This document shows, piece after piece, positions 32,366 to 40,683 of a DNA stretch of 64,000 nucleotides; position 1 is the first letter of the stretch, and every line of letters starts with the position of its first letter. A model generated the notes under the pieces. The model did no database searches. It saw only the letters and a list, made by a program, of their open reading frames with translations, and had not been told where the DNA came from. The position numbers and the translations under genes were made by a program. The DNA comes from JACDAN01 sp963802375 (GTDB taxonomy: Bacteria; Actinomycetota; Thermoleophilia; Gaiellales; Gaiellaceae), in the NCBI GenBank assembly GCA_963802375.1, contig CAWDIJ010000005.1, forward strand, positions 248,001-312,000, written 5' to 3'.

Positions 32366-33031
32366 CTAGTCCGAGCCCTTCAGGATCCGGTCAGCGGCGA
32401 ACGCGGCGAAGTCACCGCCCATCGCGCGATAGGCGGCGGCCGCACGCTCGACGTCGTACTCGGTGCGGCGGAATTCGAAGTCGCCGTCCCACGTCGCCCA
32501 CGCTGCGCGCACATCGCCGTCGAGCGGCATCCCGGCGCTTCCCGGGTTAACGAGGTCGGTGCCGTTCGGCCCCTGACGGCGGAACTGCTGGTGGCTGTGC
32601 CCGAAGACGATCGTCCGGTCGCGGACTCCGCCCAGCATGCGCTCCTCGCCTTCCTCCGGTCTAGGCGCGAAGCTCTCGACATCGGAGACGGGCGAACCGT
32701 GGACGTACAGGATCCCGTCGAGCTCGGCCCGCTCCGGAAGCCCGTACAGCCAGTTGATCTCCTCTTCAGTGAGCACTCCTTCGAACTCCTTGTACGCCTC
32801 GACAACCTCCGGGATGTCGGGCGGCTCGCGAAGCCAGCGCTCGCCGTTCCCGCGGATCCAGGTGGCCTTCGGGAGGTCGCGAAGCCTCGCGAGCGTCTCT
32901 CGGGGCGCGGGGCTCGGCGTGCCGTAGTCGCCGCCGAGGAGAACGCGGTCGCAGCCCACGTCCTCCAGCTCCGCAAGCACCGCCTCCAGCGCCGGCAGGT
33001 TTCCGTGGATGTCGTACAGAAGCCCTAACAC
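32366..33031 (-). CDS. calcineurin-like metallophosphoesterase (YfcE/MJ0936-type)
   Basis: 221 residues from a GTG. Metal-binding motifs follow the usual order: D-x-H in YDIHGNLPAL, GGDYGTP, GNGERW (replacing GNHD), VHGSP and FGHSHQQF. This set matches the small phosphodiesterase/phosphatase branch with two-metal chemistry. In the first motif YDIHG replaces the usual SDIHG. Substrate unknown. It lies between convergent and divergent neighbours and is probably monocistronic. Confidence 0.88.
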   Translation of the reverse strand: MLGLLYDIHGNLPALEAVLAELEDVGCDRVLLGGDYGTPSPAPRETLARLRDLPKATWIRGNGERWLREPPDIPEVVEAYKEFEGVLTEEEINWLYGLPERAELDGILYVHGSPVSDVESFAPRPEEGEERMLGGVRDRTIVFGHSHQQFRRQGPNGTDLVNPGSAGMPLDGDVRAAWATWDGDFEFRRTEYDVERAAAAYRAMGGDFAAFAADRILKGSD

Positions 33032-33075
33032 ACCGACGATTCTTCCTTGGAATGGGGTAGGTTCCGCCCGCCGCG

Positions 33076-33480
33076 ATGTTGGTTTCCGAGAGGACGATCT
33101 CCGTCGTGCTGGCGGACGACGACGAGGGCTACCTCGAGACGCTTCGCGCGCTCGTCGAGCAGCAACCGCCCTTGAGGGTCGTCGGGGTCGCCCTCGACGG
33201 GATCGAGGCCGTGAAATGCGTCGAGACCATCGACCCGGACGCCGTCGTGATCGACCTGCACATGCCGAGGCTGCACGGCGTGGCCGCCGTGGGTCGGCTT
33301 CGCGCAGAGCATCCGAACCTGTGCCTGATTGCGCTCACCGGCGACACTGACCCCGCGCTGCATCAAGCCGCGACCGACGCGGGCGCCGACGCAGTCATGC
33401 TCAAGGGGCAGCTGCTGGAAGGCCTCAGCGAGCGCATCGCGGCGGTGCGACGGGGACGCGAGACCGCGGCGCTCCGCTGA
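33076..33480 (+). CDS. stand-alone response-regulator receiver protein
   Basis: 134 residues, only a CheY-like receiver domain: acidic DDDE at 14-17, phospho-acceptor D60 in VVIDLHMP, T in ALTGD and K in VMLKGQ. No output domain follows. Such single-domain regulators work by protein contact or as phosphate sinks. No kinase is adjacent. It starts at an ATG without a ribosome site, ends 12 bases before the 3' end of a convergent tRNA gene, and is divergent from the phosphoesterase gene. Confidence 0.88.
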   Translation: MLVSERTISVVLADDDEGYLETLRALVEQQPPLRVVGVALDGIEAVKCVETIDPDAVVIDLHMPRLHGVAAVGRLRAEHPNLCLIALTGDTDPALHQAATDAGADAVMLKGQLLEGLSERIAAVRRGRETAALR

Positions 33481-33491
33481 CACGTGCCAGG

Positions 33492-33564
33492 TGGCGAGGG
33501 CCGGAATCGAACCGGCGACACCACGGTTTTCAGCCGTGTGCTCTACCAACTGAGCTACCTCGCC
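33492..33564 (-). tRNA. tRNA-Phe (GAA)
   Basis: The 73-nt cloverleaf is complete: acceptor GGCGAGG pairs with CCTCGCC; the D arm holds AGCTCAGTTGGTAGAGC; the anticodon stem and loop are CACGGCTGAAAACCGTG with GAA at the anticodon; the T arm contains GGTTCGATTCC. The discriminator is A and only CC follows, so the CCA end is not fully encoded. It is transcribed toward the response regulator gene and lies after a terminator that insulates it from the methyltransferase. Confidence 0.97.
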
Positions 33565-33588
33565 GCAGTGCGGCCAGTCTAGCCGGAC

Positions 33589-33632
33589 AAAAAGAGACGT
33601 CCGGGCCGGTGCAACCGCGCCACGAACGTCTC
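33589..33632 (-). terminator. Rho-independent terminator downstream of the heme/ccm operon
   Basis: On the minus strand GAGACGT at 33632-33626 pairs with ACGTCTC at 33600-33594, enclosing a GC-rich inner region that can pair further, followed by TTTTT (33593-33589). It lies just after the methyltransferase stop at 33646 and before tRNA-Phe. It is the clearest intrinsic terminator in the window and marks the end of the long minus-strand operon. Confidence 0.75.
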
Positions 33633-33645
33633 AGTGCGCTGGACG

Positions 33646-34224
33646 CTACCCCCCTTCGCCGCGCCGGGCAAGGATGGCGTTGCCGCGCCCGGCCGTAATT
33701 TGCGCAAAGTCCGTGAACCCGCGCCGCTCGAGCTCGCGGCGCAGGCGGTCGGGCGCGACGTAGATCGGCGTCTCCGGCCCCGCCGAGAACGCAAAGAGCG
33801 TCCAGCCGCCGGGCTTGAGGACCCGGGCGGTCTCGTCGAGGAACGGGATCATGTTCGCATGTGCGACGACGTCGAACTCGGCATCGTCGAACGGGAGCGC
33901 CGACGCGTCTCCCTGAACGAACTCGACGCCCGGAGCCAGTCGCCGAGCTTCCTCGAGCATCGCCTCGGACACGTCGACGCCTACGACCTTCGCGTCCTGA
34001 AAGCGCTTCGCGATCTCGAGGGCCCCCGCGCCGGTTCCGGTCCCGACGTCCAACACACGTCGCACGGGCCCTTCCACGCGGTCGAGGGCCGTCTCGTAGG
34101 AAGCGAGGGAATCAGGTTGCCGCATGGCCGCCCACACCGGAGCCATGCGGTCGAACTGCCAGCGGACCGCCGAACGGAAGATGGGCCAGAGACGGGGCCA
34201 CCGGACGACGAGGTTGGTGACCAG
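33646..34224 (-). CDS. class I SAM-dependent methyltransferase, uncertain start
   Basis: SAM motif I is RVLDVGTGTGAGALEIAKRF, followed by VVGVDVSEAMLEEARRL and FDDAEFDVVAHANMIPFL, so a Methyltransf_11-type fold. The C-terminus ends with RGNAILARRGEGG. The first canonical start is ATG at 34146, giving 166 residues, but the frame continues upstream with FDRMAPVWAAM-like helical sequence that looks genuine back to the SAM-hydrolase stop. A CTG at 34224 is the most plausible non-ATG start and is used here. It is the last gene of the heme/ccm operon and is followed by a terminator. Substrate unknown. Confidence 0.72.
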   Translation of the reverse strand: MVTNLVVRWPRLWPIFRSAVRWQFDRMAPVWAAMRQPDSLASYETALDRVEGPVRRVLDVGTGTGAGALEIAKRFQDAKVVGVDVSEAMLEEARRLAPGVEFVQGDASALPFDDAEFDVVAHANMIPFLDETARVLKPGGWTLFAFSAGPETPIYVAPDRLRRELERRGFTDFAQITAGRGNAILARRGEGG

Positions 34225-34253
34225 CCGGACGAACCGCCGGCCAAGGTGTTCGC

Positions 34254-35054
34254 CTAGTCGGCCCGTAGCCGAACCTCCGTCCCGGCCCGCACACCGAATG
34301 TCTGGGCTGCGTTCCCGCGGGAGATCGCGAGCGCGATGTTCCGGTATGCGTCCTCGTACAGGACGATGTCGCCGGGCCGTGCGTCGGCGAACGTCCTCGC
34401 GGCCTGGGCGTAGAAACGGTCGACGGGGAGCTCCACCTCGACCCTCACGCCCGGCACGATGCCCAGCGGCTCGACGTCGCTCGCCGTCAGGTTCAGCTGG
34501 ATGTTCCCGAACCGGTCGACGTAGAGACACTTCGCCCGGATCCGGCGCGTCCCGATCTCCGGCTGCGGATACTCGTGGCGGACGAGCGAGTCCGGCTCGA
34601 CGGCATCACCGAGGTCTCCCGGGGCGAGGCCTAGCGCGAGGTGGGCCGCCGCCGGAGAGAAGATGTCCCGGCCGTGAAACGTCGGCGCAATCGGCTCGAG
34701 GGCGTACTCGCGGTTCGTGATCTCGTTCGCCGCCGCGATCCCGCCGAGGCGCTCTGCTGCAGGCACGAGCAGACCGTTGTCCGGCCCAACGAGGAGCCGG
34801 TCGTCCCCAGTGCGGATCACGAGCGCGCGGCGGGGCGTCCCGACGTCCGGATCGACAATCGCGAGATGCACGCCGGCCGGCATGTACGGCAGGGTGCTGG
34901 CCAAGACGACGGAGCCCTGCAGGATGCTCGTCGGCTGGATCCCGTGCGTGATGTGGATCACGTCCACCTGCGGCGCGATCCGCTTGATCACGCCGTGGCA
35001 CGTGCCGGCGAAGTCGTCCTCGACGCCGAAGTCCGAGAGGAAGGTGATCACCAC
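34254..35054 (-). CDS. SAM hydrolase / SAM hydroxide adenosyltransferase (DUF62)
   Basis: 266 residues from the GTG at 35054 (another GTG follows directly). Family landmarks: ITFLSDFGVEDDFAGTCHGVI with the substrate-binding aspartates, VHLAIVDPDVGTPRRAL with the D-x-x-x-GT segment, GPDNGLL, FHGRDIFSPAAAHLA with the catalytic R-D-x-F, and DRFGNIQLNL in the C-terminal barrel. It converts SAM to adenosine and methionine. It follows hemD after 11 bases, and a SAM methyltransferase follows it. Confidence 0.9.
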   Translation of the reverse strand: MVITFLSDFGVEDDFAGTCHGVIKRIAPQVDVIHITHGIQPTSILQGSVVLASTLPYMPAGVHLAIVDPDVGTPRRALVIRTGDDRLLVGPDNGLLVPAAERLGGIAAANEITNREYALEPIAPTFHGRDIFSPAAAHLALGLAPGDLGDAVEPDSLVRHEYPQPEIGTRRIRAKCLYVDRFGNIQLNLTASDVEPLGIVPGVRVEVELPVDRFYAQAARTFADARPGDIVLYEDAYRNIALAISRGNAAQTFGVRAGTEVRLRAD

Positions 35055-35065
35055 GGAGCTGGACG

Positions 35066-35689
35066 CTAACGCGTCGCCGCCTCCACGGCGGCCAAGAGGC
35101 CTCTTGTGTCCTGGCTCCGTGCCTCCGCTACCACCTCGAGGGCAAGCGACCGCGCCGCCAAAGTGGTCTCCGGCCCGATGGAGACCGCAGGCCCTCTGCG
35201 GCCGAGCGCCGCGTACGCCCGGGCAGCGGACGGCGAGGTGAGAACGACCACATCCGCGTCCGGAAGCTCGGGCGTGAGCTCGCGGGTCCGGTACAGCGGG
35301 ACGAAGTCGGCGCCCAGCTCCTCGACGAGCAAGCGCCGGGCGGCCTCGGCGCCGGCGAACAGTACGCGCCCGTACGGCCGGGGCAGCTCGGAAAGCAGTC
35401 CCTCCTGGGTCGACACGCGCGGTACGAGGTCCGCACCGCCGAGCGCATCCGCCGTCACCCGACCGATCGCGGCAAACGCGCCCGGCCGGCCACGGCCCCG
35501 ACGGCGAAGCTCCCGTGCAGCCATCGCGCTCGTGACGAGCACCCAGTCGTAGCCGTCGAGGTCGATCGGCTTGTCGCCGAGCGGCTCGAGCGCGATCAGC
35601 GGCACGCACTCGACCTCGTGCCCCGCCGCGTAGAGAGCGTCGGCCAGCTCCTCGTTCCGCCCCTCCGGACGGGTCAGCAGGATCCTCAC
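35066..35689 (-). CDS. hemD: uroporphyrinogen-III synthase
   Basis: 207 residues from a GTG overlapping the hemC stop (GTGA). It begins VRILLTRPEGRNEELADALYAAGHEV and has YDWVLVTSAMAAREL and VVLTSPSAARAYAALG, the usual poorly conserved but recognisable HemD pattern of two Rossmann-like lobes. It cyclises hydroxymethylbilane with D-ring inversion. The order hemA-hemC-hemD supports the assignment. It is slightly shorter than typical (about 250). Confidence 0.85.
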   Translation of the reverse strand: MRILLTRPEGRNEELADALYAAGHEVECVPLIALEPLGDKPIDLDGYDWVLVTSAMAARELRRRGRGRPGAFAAIGRVTADALGGADLVPRVSTQEGLLSELPRPYGRVLFAGAEAARRLLVEELGADFVPLYRTRELTPELPDADVVVLTSPSAARAYAALGRRGPAVSIGPETTLAARSLALEVVAEARSQDTRGLLAAVEAATR

Positions 35690-36510
35690 GGAACGAGTGC
35701 GAGCAGCTCCCGCCCGAGGCTGACGGGATCGTCTCCGGTTCGGCGCTCGACCCAGCTCCCGTCCTCGGCCGCAATGAGCGCGGTCAGCCGGTCGCCGTCG
35801 TGGTACGCGGCGACTGGTGCGAGGCAGCCACCGCCGACGGCCGCGACGCATGCACGCTCGGACTCGACCCGCCGCCTGGTCGCCGAGTGGTCGGCGTGAG
35901 CGACCACGCCTTCCTCTCCGGCCCGGACCTGGAGCGCGAGCGCGCCCTGGCCGGACTCGGGCAGCAGCTCGTCGGGCTCGAAGCGCCGGCCGATCTCGTC
36001 TGCGAGGCCGAGCCGGTCGAGGCCGCAGGCCGCGAGAACGACCGCATCGAGGCCCCGCTCGCCCCGCTTCCGGAGTCGCGTGTCGATGTTCCCCCGCAGC
36101 GGCTCGATCCGAAGCTCGGGTTCGAGCGCGAGCAGCTGCGCCCGACGCCGGACCGATGCAGTCCCGACACGCATCCCCGGCCGGACGGCGTCCGAGCCGC
36201 AGAGCGCGTCGCGCGGATCCTCCCGCTCGAGGTAGGCGCCGACCGCGAGCCCTTCCGTGTCCGTCGACGTCATGTCCTTCGCCGAGTGGACGGCGACGTC
36301 GATCCGCTCTTCGAGCAGCGCCTCCTCGAGCTCCTTCACGAAGACGCCCCGCGAGCCGATCTCTCCGAACGGCTTCGTCCGATCGCGGTCGCCTGCGGTC
36401 GTCACCGGGACGAGCGCGAACTCCAAGCCGGGCCGACGCAGCGCTTCGACCGCGAGCTCGGCCTGCGTCAGGGCGAGGCGGCTACCCCTCGAGCCGACCC
36501 TGAGGAGCAC
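35686..36510 (-). CDS. hemC: porphobilinogen deaminase (hydroxymethylbilane synthase)
   Basis: 274 residues from a GTG that overlaps hemA by 29 bases. Signature segments include RVGSRGSRLALTQA, EIGSRGVFVKELEEALL, AVHSAKDM with catalytic D79, and GTASVRRRAQLL. C229 in GGGCLAP is the dipyrromethane cofactor attachment residue. Compared with the usual 305-315 residues it is shortened in domain 3. It tetramerises porphobilinogen in the cytosol. Confidence 0.95.
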   Translation of the reverse strand: MLLRVGSRGSRLALTQAELAVEALRRPGLEFALVPVTTAGDRDRTKPFGEIGSRGVFVKELEEALLEERIDVAVHSAKDMTSTDTEGLAVGAYLEREDPRDALCGSDAVRPGMRVGTASVRRRAQLLALEPELRIEPLRGNIDTRLRKRGERGLDAVVLAACGLDRLGLADEIGRRFEPDELLPESGQGALALQVRAGEEGVVAHADHSATRRRVESERACVAAVGGGCLAPVAAYHDGDRLTALIAAEDGSWVERRTGDDPVSLGRELLALVP

Positions 36511-37714
36511 GGCGCTCGTCCTCCTCTCCGAGCCCGGCCTCCTTCAGGCGCATGATCGGCTGATGGAGGAGCTTGTTGACGATCTGGCTTGTCAGGGATT
36601 CCACGGCGCGGCGCTCGGGGTCCGAGAGCCCGACGAGGCGTGGGCTCGCCTTCGCGAGCTCCCGGCGGCGAATGGTCTCGGCCCGCTCCCGAAGCGACGC
36701 GATCGCGGGAACCGAGTCGAGCGAGGCCAGCCACTGCTGGAATCGTTCTCCCTCCCTCGCGACGATCGCTTCCGCCCTGATCGCCTCTCCGCGGCGCCCG
36801 GTGAGCGTCTCCTCGACGACGGACTGGAGGTCGTCGATGTCGTACAGGAAGCAGCCGTGAAGCTCCTTGACGGCCGGATCGATGTCGCGCGGCACGGCGA
36901 GATCGACGAGGAGCAGCGGTCGACCGCGGCGGGCCGAGAGCGCACGCTCGACGTGCTCCCGCGCGAGGATCGTGTCGCGGGACGCCGTCGACGAGACGAC
37001 GATGTCGGCTTGCACGAGCTCCGGCTCGAGCGCGTCCAGCGAGAGCGCCTCGCCACCGAAGCGCTCGGCGAGCGATGTCGCGCGGTCGAGCGTCCGGTTC
37101 GCGACGAACGAGAGCTCCGCTCCGCGGCTGACGAGGTTGCGCGCCGCCAGCTCGCCGACCTTGCCGGCGCCGATGACGACGATGCGGCGGCCGCCGAGGT
37201 CCCCGAAAACCTGCGCTGCGAGAGCTGCCGCGGCCGAGGCCACGGAGGCAGGGCTCTCGCCGATGGCGGTCTCCGTCCTCACCCGCTTGCCCGCGTGCAG
37301 CGCCTGCCGGAAGAGCCGGTCGAGGAGCGGCCCGACAGCGCCACGCTCGTAGGCGGACCGGACCTGTCCCTGGATCTCTCCCTCTCCCGGCACGAGCGAG
37401 TCCAGCCCGGCAGCGACGCGGAAGAGGTGCGTGGCGGCCGCCTCCTGCTCGAGGCGGTAGAGGTACGGCTCGAGCTCTGTTGGCGGGATCCGGCCCAGCT
37501 CTGCGAGCACGGCCGTCGCGCGATCGCCGGCAGCGTCTGCATCGGCGGCCGCGAGGTAGAGCTCGGTGCGGTTGCACGTCGAGAGACACACCGCCTCCCC
37601 GCTTTCTCCCAGTCGCTGCGCGAGTGCCGCCTCGCCCTCCCCGTCGAGTGCGACCCGCTCACGGACTTCGACGGGCGCGAGCCGGTGGGAGGTTCCGACG
37701 ACGAGCAGCTTCAT
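36482..37714 (-). CDS. hemA: glutamyl-tRNA reductase
   Basis: 410 residues from the ATG at 37714, which overlaps the hemX-like stop (ATGA). KLLVVGTSHRLAPVEVRE opens the catalytic domain; nucleophile C47 is in LSTCNRTELY; VPGEGEIQGQVRSAY, the NADPH-binding VVIGAGKVGELAA and LVDLAVPRDIDPAV follow; the C-terminal dimerisation helix ends the protein. It commits glutamyl-tRNA to tetrapyrrole synthesis (C5 pathway) in the cytosol. The following hemC and hemD overlap, so the three are coupled. Confidence 0.96.
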   Translation of the reverse strand: MKLLVVGTSHRLAPVEVRERVALDGEGEAALAQRLGESGEAVCLSTCNRTELYLAAADADAAGDRATAVLAELGRIPPTELEPYLYRLEQEAAATHLFRVAAGLDSLVPGEGEIQGQVRSAYERGAVGPLLDRLFRQALHAGKRVRTETAIGESPASVASAAAALAAQVFGDLGGRRIVVIGAGKVGELAARNLVSRGAELSFVANRTLDRATSLAERFGGEALSLDALEPELVQADIVVSSTASRDTILAREHVERALSARRGRPLLLVDLAVPRDIDPAVKELHGCFLYDIDDLQSVVEETLTGRRGEAIRAEAIVAREGERFQQWLASLDSVPAIASLRERAETIRRRELAKASPRLVGLSDPERRAVESLTSQIVNKLLHQPIMRLKEAGLGEEDERRAPQGRLEG

Positions 37715-38490
37715 GCGACGTGGGCGAACAGGAGCCCAAGTTGGAGGACGATGACGGCGCCGACGCCGCCGAGCGTGAGCGCAGCTGCGAGCTCGCGACG
37801 ACCCGCGCCTACACGGAGATAGAGAACGGCCGCGCCGAGTGACCAGAGGACGATCGTGCCCGCGATGAGGACATCGAGCCCGCGATCCGGAAGCCGCGCA
37901 AGGCCCGGCACGATCCCGGCAGTCAGAGCGACGAGCGACACGGCGACGGTCGTGACGGTGAGCCGGTCGAGCGACACCAAGGACGGGACGCGGAGCCGCA
38001 GCAGCCCGGCCGGATGGCTCTTCAGCTCGCGTTCCTGCCAGAGCTCGAGCGCCGCGAGGCCGCCCGCGACCGTGAAGCCGGCGAAGGAGACGAGGATGAG
38101 CCCGACGTGGAGGACGAGCACGACGTCGCCCCAGGCTGCCACCGCCGTGTTGTCCGTCCCCCCGGCGGCGTACGAGATCGCAAGAAGCGCGGCCGCGAGC
38201 GGCATCACCCCGAGCCCGAGGAGCCGGTAGCGCGGACTGCAGCCCCAGATCAGGTACGCGCTGACGACGAGCCAGACGAAGAGGTTGAGCGAGCCCGCCC
38301 AGGTGCTCCACGGGAAGCCGTCGGCATCGCTCGCCTGGACGACCAGGAGCGCCGTCTGCGCGAGCCAGCCGAGGCGGACGCCCCAGGTCCCGAGGCGCCC
38401 GAGCGATCCCGGCCGGCGCGCGTTCCCCGCGTACGCGACCGCCGCCTCGCCGTACGCAAGCAGGGCCGGCCAGACGAGCAGCTCAGCCAC
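37711..38490 (-). CDS. HemX/CcsA-type cytochrome assembly membrane protein
   Basis: 259 residues from a GTG, with eight predicted membrane helices. It has the cytochrome c assembly fold, and GFPWSTWAGSLNLFVWLV resembles a degenerate WxGS region. Histidines lie in LVLHVGLIL and near the end (LFAHVA). Its position directly before hemA recalls Bacillus hemX, which tunes HemA level, while its fold is shared with CcmC/CcsA heme handlers. It overlaps ccmD-like by 8 bases upstream and hemA by 4 downstream. Either role is possible. Confidence 0.78.
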   Translation of the reverse strand: MAELLVWPALLAYGEAAVAYAGNARRPGSLGRLGTWGVRLGWLAQTALLVVQASDADGFPWSTWAGSLNLFVWLVVSAYLIWGCSPRYRLLGLGVMPLAAALLAISYAAGGTDNTAVAAWGDVVLVLHVGLILVSFAGFTVAGGLAALELWQERELKSHPAGLLRLRVPSLVSLDRLTVTTVAVSLVALTAGIVPGLARLPDRGLDVLIAGTIVLWSLGAAVLYLRVGAGRRELAAALTLGGVGAVIVLQLGLLFAHVA

Positions 38491-38641
38491 CGCGTGCCTC
38501 CCGCTCCCGCGCCAGCTGAGCGAGCGTGGTCAGCTCGCGCTCCAGACGCCCGACCTTCAGCGAAATGAGGACGACGTAGAGCAGCACGGCCGCGAAGACC
38601 ACGAGATACGCCGCCCAGAGGTACTTCTCCCCGGTACTCAC
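38483..38641 (-). CDS. ccmD: CcmD-like small membrane protein, 52 aa
   Basis: A GTG at 38641 opens a 52-residue frame with one membrane helix (YLWAAYLVVFAAVLLYVVLI, about 7-26) and a charged coiled-coil-like tail (KVGRLERELTTLAQLARERE). Topology, length and position directly after ccmC match CcmD, which stabilises CcmE-CcmC contacts in System I heme export. It starts 19 bases after the ccmC stop and overlaps the hemX-like start by 8 bases (GTGGCTGA). Sequence identity in this family is low, so position is the main argument. Confidence 0.75.
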   Translation of the reverse strand: MSTGEKYLWAAYLVVFAAVLLYVVLISLKVGRLERELTTLAQLAREREARGG

Positions 38642-38660
38642 GCCAGCCTCTCCCCGGTGC

Positions 38661-39350
38661 TCACGCCAGCCGCTCCCGCAGCGCGCGGAGGCTCGCGTCG
38701 GCCCGTTTTCCGGAGAGCTCGATCAGGTAGAGGGCGCCGGCCAGCGCCAGCATCGCGGCCAGGCAGACGCAGAACGTGAGGAACATCGAGCCCTCCATGT
38801 CGGGCCCATCACGTTTGAAGACCACGGGATGGATCAGCCCCTCCGCAAGCCGGATCGCCAGGAAGCTGACCGGGATCAGCACGACCCCGAAGAGCGCGTA
38901 AACGGCGGACGTGCGGGCCCGGCGCGGCCCAGGATCGGTCGAGTACCGGAGCATGAAGTACGCGGAGTAGAACAGGAACAGGATTAAGAAGAGCGTCAGC
39001 TGCTGTTCGCTCCAGACCCACCACTGGCCCCAGGAGACCTTTGCCCAGATCGAGCCGGTGACCAGAGTGAGCACGCCGAAGATCACACCCATGTGCACGG
39101 CCGTGTAGCTCTCGAGGTCGTGACGCTCCTCGCCTTTCCAGAGCAGGCGAAGCGCCTTCCAGGCGGCCCAGAAGAACGCGGCGTACGAGGTCAGCGCGAC
39201 CGGGACGTGGACGTAGAAGATCTTCTGGCTGATGCCCTGGTCGGCGTCCTCGGGCGCCCAGAAGATCGCGAGCGAAAGGCCCGCGACCAGGAGAGCCGCC
39301 GCTGTCAGCGAGAGGAGGGCGGCGCCGTTATTCCGTAACGACGTACTCAA
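38661..39350 (-). CDS. ccmC: heme exporter protein C
   Basis: 229 residues from a TTG at 39350, overlapping ccmB by 23 bases; another TTG at 39374 is possible. Six membrane helices are predicted. The tryptophan-rich WGQWWVWSEQQLTLFLILFLFYSAYF replaces the canonical WGTxWxWD, keeping the aromatics but with serine for the aspartate. Heme-ligand histidines are at FYVHVPVA and near GLIHPVVF. It handles heme on the outer face for cytochrome c maturation with CcmABD. Confidence 0.9.
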   Translation of the reverse strand: MSTSLRNNGAALLSLTAAALLVAGLSLAIFWAPEDADQGISQKIFYVHVPVALTSYAAFFWAAWKALRLLWKGEERHDLESYTAVHMGVIFGVLTLVTGSIWAKVSWGQWWVWSEQQLTLFLILFLFYSAYFMLRYSTDPGPRRARTSAVYALFGVVLIPVSFLAIRLAEGLIHPVVFKRDGPDMEGSMFLTFCVCLAAMLALAGALYLIELSGKRADASLRALRERLA

Positions 39351-39969
39351 AGCTTGCCCAGGACAGGATCGCAAAGATCAGGTCGTAGAGCGCGAGGAAG
39401 GCCAGGTATCGGCCTGGGTCGTCGTCGACAGTCGCGCCCACGCCGCCGATCACGAGTGGGATGGCAACGGGTAGGAACAGAAGCGGCAGAAGCAGCTCGC
39501 GTGCGCGGGCGGCGGCGGCCATTGCGCCGAGCAGGGTCCCGACCGCAGCGATCCCGACGTTCGCGAGAGCGACGCCGGCGATCAGCTCCCAGGTCACGGC
39601 CTCGTAGAAGAGCCCGAACGCCGGAAGCGCGACGGCCTCGGCGAACAACAGGAAGGCGAGGACGCTGAGCGTCTTTCCGAGCCAGATCGCGCTCCGATCG
39701 CACGGCGCGAGGATCAGCCCGTCGAGCGTCCCCTGGTCCCGCTCGCCCACGAACGCACGCACGAGGGCAAGCAGCGCCGTAAAGAGGAGCGCGATCCAGA
39801 GCATCCCGCTCGCCGCGAGGCGCGAGCTCTCGGCCGGAAGGGCGAAGTGGAAGACCACGAGCGCCGCGACGACGAAGAGAAGCATGGCAGGCACGGTGTC
39901 GCGCGTACGGAGCTCGACGAGGAGATCCTTCCGCGCGAGTGCCGCGACGTCCCCGAGGTAGCCGGTCAC
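39328..39969 (-). CDS. ccmB: heme exporter protein B
   Basis: 213 residues from a GTG overlapping the ccmA stop (GTGA), with six predicted membrane helices. It begins LARKDLLVELRTRDTVPAMLLF and has RAFVGERDQGTLDGLILAP, the recognised CcmB cytosolic loop, and LLLPLLFLPVAIPLVIGG. With CcmA it forms the ABC module of System I. A TAA stop, rare in this window, ends it. Confidence 0.93.
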   Translation of the reverse strand: MTGYLGDVAALARKDLLVELRTRDTVPAMLLFVVAALVVFHFALPAESSRLAASGMLWIALLFTALLALVRAFVGERDQGTLDGLILAPCDRSAIWLGKTLSVLAFLLFAEAVALPAFGLFYEAVTWELIAGVALANVGIAAVGTLLGAMAAAARARELLLPLLFLPVAIPLVIGGVGATVDDDPGRYLAFLALYDLIFAILSWASFEYVVTE

Positions 39970-40547
39970 GCGAGCGCGAGTCGCTGGGTCGCGAGCGGCG
40001 CGATCCGCTCGGGCTGGTGGCTTGCAACAACGATGGTGCGCGGCTCCGCCTGGTTCAGCTCCGCGTGGAGAAGCTCGGCGCCGTCGGCATCAAGCGCGCT
40101 GAAGGGCTCATCGAGGAGCAGAAGCTCTGGGTCGTGGAGAAGCGTCCGGCAGAGCGCGAGCCGCTGCACCATCCCCCGCGAGAGCCTCGACACGGGCTCG
40201 CCGCGGGCATCCCAGAGCCCGAAGCGCTCGAGGAGCATTCCCGTTCGCTCGCGGTGCTCCGGGACGCGATAGAGCCGCCCGAAGAGATCGAGGTTCTCGA
40301 GCGCCGTGAGCTCGCGGTAGACAAGCGGCTCGTGGCCGAGGAAGCCGATCCGCCCGCGGTGGGCGCGAACCTCCAGCTCGCCCTCCGTCGGAGCGAGCAG
40401 CCCCGCAAGCAGCCGAAGCAATGTGGTCTTCCCCGAGCCGTTGGGGCCGGTGATCAGCAGGAATCCACGCTCTTCGAGGCGGACGTCGACCCCGGAAAGC
40501 GCGCGCCGCTCCCCGAACCGCCGGCCGAGCCCACTTGCGCTGATCAT
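39966..40547 (-). CDS. ccmA: heme exporter ATP-binding protein A
   Basis: 193 residues from the ATG at 40547. Walker A GPNGSGKTT, Q-loop FLGHEPLVYRELTALENL, signature LSRGMVQRLALCRTLLHDPELLLLDEPFSALD and H-loop VVASHQPE are all intact. The signature is LSRGM, typical of CcmA, not LSGGQ. It powers the CcmABCD complex. It is the first gene of a ten-gene minus-strand run ending at the methyltransferase. TACGAT on the minus strand (40608-40603) is a possible -10 with a leader of about 50 bases. Confidence 0.93.
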   Translation of the reverse strand: MISASGLGRRFGERRALSGVDVRLEERGFLLITGPNGSGKTTLLRLLAGLLAPTEGELEVRAHRGRIGFLGHEPLVYRELTALENLDLFGRLYRVPEHRERTGMLLERFGLWDARGEPVSRLSRGMVQRLALCRTLLHDPELLLLDEPFSALDADGAELLHAELNQAEPRTIVVASHQPERIAPLATQRLALA

Positions 40548-40683
40548 CCCGCGCCCACCTCGCTGGTCTCGCTCAGGAACCCCCAACCTCCTCCCCGAGG
40601 CGATCGTATCCGTGGGCGGCGCACGAGTGGGTGACGCAACAGTGCCGAAACTGCGCCAACTCGGTTGACTGCCGGTCCCGGGC

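Noticed and set aside
33025..33549. A frame running through tRNA-Phe and the antisense of the response regulator
   Set aside because: Translation of a tRNA gene gives a familiar false peptide; the tRNA and the receiver gene explain the region.
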